A stretch of 28,595 nt of DNA. It comes from Paraglomus occultum. Its lineage: Eukaryota; Glomeromycota; Glomeromycetes; Paraglomerales; Paraglomeraceae. The number at the start of each line of letters is the position of its first letter. Position 1 is the first letter of the stretch. Both the position numbers and the translations under genes were made by a program. The DNA is taken from contig CAJVPJ010000323.1 in NCBI GenBank assembly GCA_910592205.1, forward strand, positions 1 through 28,595. Reading direction: 5' to 3'. A model generated the notes under the pieces. That model ran no database searches, had not been told where the DNA came from, and was given only the letters and a program-made list of their open reading frames with translations. Shown one piece after another: positions 22,989 through 28,595 of the stretch.

Positions 22989-24337
22989 TATTGATGTTCT
23001 GCGAGGAAAAGAAATGTTTGAACATACTGGACATAACATCACAAAACCAAGTCAACTCATGACGTCATTAACACATAATAAACTTGTCTGCATCGGAGTC
23101 GCCTCTTCGTCCTTGTGCTCGCCTGTTGTTGACCTTCTCTGGGATGTTTTGTCGTTTACCTGCTGTCAACGTGGGACCACTAGTTGCTCAAGTTGATGAA
23201 AAGTTTTTATATACACTTGACTATTTCAAAATTTACGATTGATTGATAAGCTCACCCAATTATATCCAGGAAGCTCAAAATAATAATAATTGAAGTTTCC
23301 CATTCGTCAATCTCACAATTTAAGTTTTACTAATAGATTCTTTGAGATGATTTGCACGACAAATCTCGCCGCCAGACAATATCAATAATAAACAGACTAT
23401 CGTTTTTTGTCGTTCAGACGAATATTTTCGGCATATTGTACATGGAAAATACATACACAAGAAGTTTTGGCATATAGGCGAAGAAACAGAACTCGGTAGA
23501 TGAGCATATGCACTGTAAAGTCCGGTTTAACGAAGACGGCACTCCTGCTTTGGATACTTCTTACTTAAACATTTTGCCAAGTTATAAGTAAACATAATAA
23601 TGAAGTTCTGCTTTTTGAACCATTTTATTCATATATTATAGAAATGGAGTCTGCTTTGGCGAATAGTTCTGCATTAACAAATTCAGACGATGGGACGTGA
23701 CATTCCGTGTAAACTGGATCTTACAGTGTATATTATGTTATCATAGGAAAGCGAGGGCATGCCTGGTTGAGAGGGTCAAGTCAAAGCGTATGAGTGCAGA
23801 AGATTAGAAACACATACTCTAAAGCATTTGTTTTGTTAACCGGTATCATGCAGGCTTCCATGATTGTCGGTAAGCCAACGCAACAAACAGTTCTTGACAG
23901 TCAATTTGGCCACCAAAATGTGTGAGATTTTTCTTAACAGTCCGACATCATGATTCAGCGGCAGGATAAAGCCTGATGAGAATCTGTTCCTCCCGAATGG
24001 AGAAGCAAAATGTGTAAGCTAACGAAGACAACACGTTTAGATGATCCGGGATTAGCTGCTTCAAAATAAGATGCTTATATTTTAGAATATCCAATACTTG
24101 ATATTAAAGAAAATTTCCAACGTAGATTAATTGAAGACCTTTCTTCATTTCATAGCACTAAGCTTTATTTAGATCAATCTCTCAACATTATGATTTCCAC
24201 AATTTTTTACCATTGGTTTGTGATATAGTAATGGTTTTTAATTAATCCAAAACATTAAATTTAGTACCATGAATTTAATTTGATAACCACAGATTACTAA
24301 AAACAGGTAATAGTAAATATAAAATCAAATAGTAGCA
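22989..24337. other. Intergenic region upstream of the acetyltransferase
   Basis: I see no gene. I looked on the minus strand for a continuation of the transposase relic, in particular the downstream catalytic-type segment (a His-x-Asp-Asn-Cys-like string) expected in full copies, and did not find it. The relic therefore seems to be cut off near 24338. Confidence 0.45.
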
Positions 24338-25120
24338 TTATTTTATTCTGTCCATCTGCATTATCGCTTTATTCAATTTCTTAATCTCATCGAATACTAT
24401 GCTCAGAGTACCATTAGGACCTTTTCCTGCCAATTCGTTCTCATCAAGAACGTAATTAACTTGTTCGCGTACCGCTTCATCTTGGACACCAAATAAATGG
24501 GCTTTACGTGGACTGAGATAATAGATTTTACTTACCCGTTGACCGGAATGGGGACGTGAACGTTTTGCACTCAATCGTGACTGTAATGAGCGGTAGCGTC
24601 ATAAATCTGTTTTTGGACTAATGATTTGAATATAAATGTTAATTGATGCCATAACTTGCGAACTGCATCATATTTTAACAATTTCAATGTGTTATTATTC
24701 TCGAAATCTGCAATCAAATCACGATAAACCGATGCCTTTGTAGTCCATGAATTTCAGCATATTTTTGAAGAAAAATTTCAGTAACGGTTATATCAATGAT
24801 TATTTTGGTTTTCCATCGTGGCACCATTTTATGTTACCATGAACGTGCGGTATTATACCATTCGACGCCAGGTAATTTCTGACACTTTCGAAGTGCGCCC
24901 CAATTCCTAACATGTTGAGATAAGCTTTTTGGCAAAGGGGCGTATTGCAATCTCAATAATAAAAAGTTCTTTTATTAGTACACGTTTTCTTTTTAAGACA
25001 TCGACTGGCAATTATTCTGCGCAATTCGTTACTTTTAGTTGGGCAATTAAAAATATATCCTGTCGGTTCTAGAGAGAGCGTCAAACGCTTTACGCAATTC
25101 GACAAACCTTTTTCTCGGAA
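24338..25120 (-). pseudogene. Decayed transposase-like gene, His-Gly-Asn ('HGN') family
   Basis: Pieces of one protein lie in order on the minus strand in different frames. Near 25119-25045 there is an open piece with FVELRKAFDALSRTD. From about 25060 to 24795 there is a piece with an in-frame stop after TFYY, then PLCQKAYLNMLGIG and NGIIPHVHGN. Next come a short piece with KYAEIHGL, a piece near 24740-24580 with VYRDLIADF and LWHQL ending AHYSHD, then VQNVHVP. The final piece is 24574-24338 with KIYYLSPRKAHLFGV and REQVNYVLDE. From memory of the family, this order matches an uncharacterised transposase-like protein widespread in animals and some fungi (Cys-x-x-x-Phe, PRxHGN, NYAExH, YxxYR, LW, TPRKxGLFG, QVNYLxDE). 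At least one stop codon and several frame changes are needed, and the C-terminal part is missing. This is read as a dead copy. The family name and its exact biochemistry are not certain. Confidence 0.6.
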
Positions 25121-25779
25121 TTATTTTTGAATAATACAATTGCAACCTATCTCCAGAAAACGCATATTCAGTCGAATCATTATAATTATCATTTTTTCAT
25201 ATACGGGTAATTCTTATATAAAAATTTTATTAATCCTACAAAAATAGTTATGATCAAAACTCACGATTTTTATCATAGTGAACCTTGCCGGACGATCCGC
25301 CTCGCCTATTTTTGTCTTGACTTGCCTTCCCATAGTGTACATGTAATCCTATATCAGCATATAAAATTGTTCATCAGTCATTCAATCAACAACTAATTTG
25401 AAGCTTTAATTTATCAAACATTAGTATCAGGGGTGAGACATAGTTGTCATTGTCATGGCAGTTCGGCCATAACATAAACATGTAGTACTAATAAACATGC
25501 AAAACGCGTCATATATTCCTTCTATAGAATATTTTATACAGTCAACTCTGCTTATAGCGAACGGTTTGGCACGAGATTCCGGTATATATGTGTATTAATA
25601 ACAAGTACTGGCGTTTAGATCACGACCCGAACATTTTGACGTGTTACCAAAATTTTCTTGTGAACATCTGACGTCATCGGTGGGTTTAATTTTTGACGCG
25701 AAACCTCACAACACGCTTTTCACATACAAGTGCCCCGTCACTCTACATTTATCAGTTGTCCAAATCCTGATCAAGGCCA
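25121..25779. other. Intergenic region with a pogo/Tigger-like terminal repeat
   Basis: It separates the minus-strand transposase relic from the plus-strand multi-exon gene, so it should hold that gene's promoter. The one notable string is at 25539-25562. I recognised no other element. Confidence 0.4.
25539..25562 (+). mobile_element. Possible terminal inverted repeat of a Tc1/mariner (pogo/Tigger/Fot1-like) element
   Basis: The string CAGTCAACTCTGCTTATAGC, followed by GAAC and preceded by TA, resembles the terminal repeats of pogo-like elements (CAGT..A..CTC..TATA.CGAA, next to a TA target). I found no partner end in inverse orientation within the window. It may be a solo or broken end, or chance. 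Confidence 0.3.
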
Positions 25780-27890
25780 ATGTCAAAGGCATGTTATGGT
25801 AAGCTTGAGAATGCTAGCTGTCATTTTTTCTGTGAAAATTAGCATTTTGGTTATTCACGTTTCCGATTAGATTATTTTGTGGAGAAAACGCCAAAAGAAT
25901 GGAGTGAAATTGACTTCTTGTCATGGCTAAACGAGGAAGACCTTTTCGCCGAAGAGGGGTTACTTATTCACGACAGATGGTCTAGATGGCATCAACGCTT
26001 TCATACGGGCTTGGATACCGTCATTTCTCGACACAAGAGTAAAGACGACAACAACCCCGAATCTTTAAGACGAATAAATTCGGCGATTAATCTTAATAAG
26101 ACTCGGGTGAGTGGATTTCCATGTTTTGCTAGATTATTGGCATGAAAGCTGCACCCGACCACACCGTTATGGCAGGCCGGAGTTCAGGGCAATCTTTTTA
26201 GTCTACTGGCTTGAGAGATATGGCCAATCCGTTATGGAGCGGCCCGTTTGGGCATGTGGCTGAGGTTGTAACCGACCACACCGTTATGGCAGGCCGGATT
26301 CAGGACAATCTTTTTAGTCTACGGGCTTGGGAGATATGGCCAATCCGTTATGGAGCGGCTGTCTTGGCTATACAACTGTTTGCACTTCTGATCTCTGAAT
26401 ATACCTTTTATTGTTATAGCATTGAATGTTTGCTTTTATACTTTTTAATTTGCTTTTTGTGCCTTTCAAATTTTTGAAGAAAAAGATCCCAACAGAAGTT
26501 TGCGAATGGTGGCAGTCATTACTGTCGCAGAGACAGCAACAAACCCTCAAAGACCAGGAGCGGTTGATAATAGCAAAGGACTCTCTGGAACAAGTGAGTT
26601 GAAATGTGGTACAGAAGCGAACAGCATTATAAATGAATTTACTCAATAAACCATTTTATAAACAGGTCAAGTGGACAGCAGCCCGCAACCAAAATACACG
26701 AAAAAGATTTTTGGCAGCAGACAGCAAAGTGTTATGACGATCACAGAATAGTAATGAGCTTTAGCGTGCTCGCCTGTGTGACTTCAAGTCGTGCTGTCAT
26801 TAATGTGTGGGCCTCAGTGGTGGGATATGTTGGAGCCCAACTCCTAAGCGAGTACAGCTTGAGATATCAACTCCGCCAACTAATGTCACAAATCAGTGTC
26901 AAGTTGATCAAAAGGCCACTTCGACAAATGGAAGGAAGATTCGACCTGCATAAAAAGGCCCACAAACACCAATTTTGCGTCATGAATTATTACTAAAATT
27001 GCGCTCATTGACCAACGTGAAGGCCCACACTGATGACGGCTTGTCACTGATATCCAATAATTAAGATTGACAGACTTTAAATTCAACAATGAATAACGAA
27101 TTTAGCCATATTACCCCGCAATCATACGATTAAACGCGTCACACATTGAATTATGCGATAGCAAAAAAAGATGATAAAAAAGAGACCGAGCAAAACTTTT
27201 TTTAATCATTTGACCACCTTTTAAATGCACAGATCAGAATAATCAACTTTCTACCATGTGACAAAGAGGATTTCTCGTCAGACTCCGACTCTGAGATTAT
27301 ACCAGTTTCTCTTACGAACATCTTTCTTGAAACTTCTGTCGAGCTTGAGAGGATTCCAGACCAGACAGCCGAATCGGATGCACCTCGCACTCCCCATCCT
27401 CGTCATGCTCACATTCAGTTTATTACCGATTTAAATTATCCACCATATTTTGCCCTGTCATTTTAGAGCGTAAGACAACAATCTACACAATGCACCGTTA
27501 TAAAGGAGGTTTGCATATTGTTGACATCCTTACCAACTTCACGATTCCGGACAACAAGGACCAGACATGTGTGCTAGATGAAATCGTAGAAAAAGTGTAT
27601 TCTTTTAAGGTACAAGTCCTGGTAATCACTATATTATAATGTTCGTTGATCTAACATTATATTTGGCATTATAGAGCCGTGTAATGGATTATTACCTTAA
27701 GTTGCAGGAAATCTCGTGGAAGGCGCAGAAATATACTCCCTCAAATGAAAATCCGTTAGAAGTGTCACCAGCCAAAAAAAACAATTGCAAAACGATCAAG
27801 GGTAGAGGAAATAAGTCCCAAGAAATGATTATTTTCTTTCTTATCGAGGTCACAAGTTTGCTCTCCGATTTAATTCATTTGCTGCACTAA
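25780..27890 (+). CDS. Multi-exon gene of unknown function
   Basis: I do not recognise the family. The model has exons 25780-25798, 25871-26106, 26480-26593, 26666-26728, 27233-27401, 27467-27609 and 27675-27890, giving 319 aa with all junctions in frame. The first four exons are the better supported. ATG at 25780 has a GTAAGC donor after 19 nt. Exon 2 encodes EWSEIDFLSWLNEEDLF and RWSRWHQRFHTGLD and ends at GTGAGT. Exon 3 encodes a Glu/Gln/Lys-rich, probably coiled-coil stretch (EWWQSLLSQRQQQ) and ends at GTGAGT. Exon 4 continues WTAARNQNTRKRFLAADSK. It then either stops at TGA 26735-26737 (146-aa protein) or splices at a weak GTGTTA donor. Exons 5-7 carry an acidic patch (CDKEDFSSDSDSE) and TIPDNKDQTCVLDEIV; the intron before exon 6 has a weak GTCATG donor. 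Two separate genes, or more exons beyond 27768, remain possible. Confidence 0.5.
26156..26359 (+). repeat. Tandem duplication, two 87-88-bp copies at 117-bp spacing
   Basis: Copy 1 (26156-26243) and copy 2 (26273-26359) are nearly identical, with about five differences by eye, and are separated by a unique 29-bp spacer. Both begin CGACCACACCGTTATGGC and end GTTATGGAGCGGC. They lie wholly within the predicted second intron (26107-26479) of the plus-strand gene and are clearly more GC-rich than their surroundings. High identity suggests a recent event. Confidence 0.9.
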
Positions 27891-27955
27891 TCACGTGATT
27901 GTCTCGTAAGGTAAACCGAAGTTAAGTATGGCTTTTACATTGCGTTCTTTGCAAA

Positions 27956-28125
27956 CCCAGCGTTTCCTTGGCATGTAAAACCTATCTGCCTCTGGTGTTG
28001 AAAGCGAAACGGATGTATATCAGCTTTCGAATGATGTGTAAGGTTTTGGTTCTTATATCCAACGGTTCCCCGTCCTGTAAAACCTGAGGAGATTCTTCTG
28101 CCTCTGGTGTGGAAGGCGAAACGGC
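27956..28125. repeat. Degenerate tandem duplication, period about 102-110 bp
   Basis: The segments 27956-28013 and 28059-28125 share GTAAAACCT, then TCTGCCTCTGGTGT, then GCGAAACGG in the same order, with an 11-bp insertion in the second copy. On the minus strand both could encode a similar peptide pattern (F-x-F-H-x-R-x-R, then GFT-x-x-G, then GF or GY), which may be the remnant of a repeated coding unit. No start or family is evident. Confidence 0.6.
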
Positions 28126-28487
28126 TAGCATAGCAAGACTGCATGGTTGAGTTCTCAATCTTCTATGTATGTACTTTGGTCTCTTGATTGTTTAATATTA
28201 AAGGTAAAAAATTACCATCCAAACCCACAGAATAGGAATGGACTAACCAGAGGTCAGATAAGACTACAAGTGGACATAGCAACCGCCTTTATGTCACCAA
28301 ATGCTTGGTCAAATATTTTATTCCATATGTGGCAGTTACAAGCTGCCATTGGCTGTTCATCCTTTCCGCGATTCCGCGAACATGAGAATTGTTCATCGCA
28401 TATTTTTGACTGATTCCCGGTATTATTATTTATCGAATTTAGTCGATTCCAAAAATGTTGACACGCTTCGCCATTGAGGCGTAGTGA

Positions 28488-28550
28488 CGTCAAAATTTGC
28501 AATAATAATACGGGCGCCTTATCCCTTAGTCTGTAGGCCAAATTTTGACG
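28488..28550. repeat. 12-bp perfect inverted repeat with a 39-bp spacer
   Basis: CGTCAAAATTTG (28488-28499) and CAAATTTTGACG (28539-28550) are exact reverse complements. The spacer includes an AAT run and a GC-rich GGGCGCC. The form could be a short hairpin or the ends of a tiny element; no target duplication was identified. Confidence 0.7.
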
Positions 28551-28595
28551 AATTTGCCCCTTTATTTTGTTATGCAATTTTAAGAATATGTTTGT

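Larger units (their letters stand above)
27891..28595. other. Terminal stretch without a supported gene
   Basis: Apart from the degenerate duplication and a 12-bp inverted repeat, I see no gene. Open frames exist on both strands (plus about 28147-28413, minus about 28254-28577), but they overlap each other and neither resembles a family. Exons of a gene continuing past the window cannot be excluded. Confidence 0.4.

Noticed and set aside
24523-24545. GTAAGT...CAG string on the minus strand within the transposase relic that looks like a 23-nt intron.
   Set aside because: It is far shorter than the other introns here (65 nt or more), and reading through keeps the KIYYLSPRK family segment intact.
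26757-26800. tRNA-like A-box and B-box strings suggesting a tRNA or SINE promoter.
   Set aside because: The two boxes are too close together and no cloverleaf can be drawn.
26754-27089. Overlapping open frames on both strands between exons of the unknown gene.
   Set aside because: Neither resembles a family or offers phase-compatible splice sites; treated as intronic or intergenic.
1-28595. CRISPR arrays, rRNA operons, tRNA genes or bacterial-style operons.
   Set aside because: No regularly spaced identical repeats, no recognisable rRNA or tRNA, and intron-containing genes throughout indicate nuclear eukaryotic DNA.

Overview
The window looks like nuclear DNA of a fungus. It is AT-rich, with long non-coding stretches, and its genes are split by short GT-AG introns (about 70-260 bp) in which branch-point-like CTAAC/CTAAT strings are sometimes visible. 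Two proteins point to fungi. One is a long transcription factor with a MATA/ROX1-type HMG box. The other is an mRNA guanylyltransferase that begins directly at the nucleotidyltransferase domain, with no N-terminal RNA triphosphatase domain; animal and plant capping enzymes carry one. The low gene density, high AT and decayed transposon material would suit an early-diverging lineage such as an arbuscular mycorrhizal (Glomeromycotina-like) fungus, but that placement is an inference.

Layout. 1-5.9 kb: no gene recognised; it holds a roughly 600-bp inverted-repeat element (447-1050), a G14 run and simple repeats. 6235-8337 (minus): two-exon HMG-box regulator, 625 aa as modelled. 8.4-17.1 kb: about 8.8 kb with no convincing gene, a minisatellite/CA repeat near 15.1 kb and one hairpin. 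17165-20409 (minus): ten-exon mRNA capping guanylyltransferase (Ceg1/Pce1 type), rebuilt exon by exon as a 660-aa protein. It contains an 8-nt microexon and a 242-aa low-complexity tail that is missing if the last intron is retained. 22147-22988 (minus): three-exon GNAT acetyltransferase of the AANAT-like group, 165 aa. 24338-25120 (minus): a decayed transposase-like gene, broken by stops and frame changes, of the uncharacterised eukaryotic family with a conserved His-Gly-Asn motif. 25780-27890 (plus): a multi-exon gene of unknown function with a duplicated 87-88-bp segment in one intron. 27.9-28.6 kb: a degenerate tandem duplication and a 12-bp inverted repeat.

The genes do not form a pathway: they are a DNA-binding regulator, an essential mRNA-processing enzyme, a small acetyltransferase, a dead mobile element and an unknown. 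No RNA gene, CRISPR array or prokaryotic-style operon was found. The best observations are the exact reconstruction of the capping enzyme with its microexon, and the transposase relic. I did not find a clearly new biological system.
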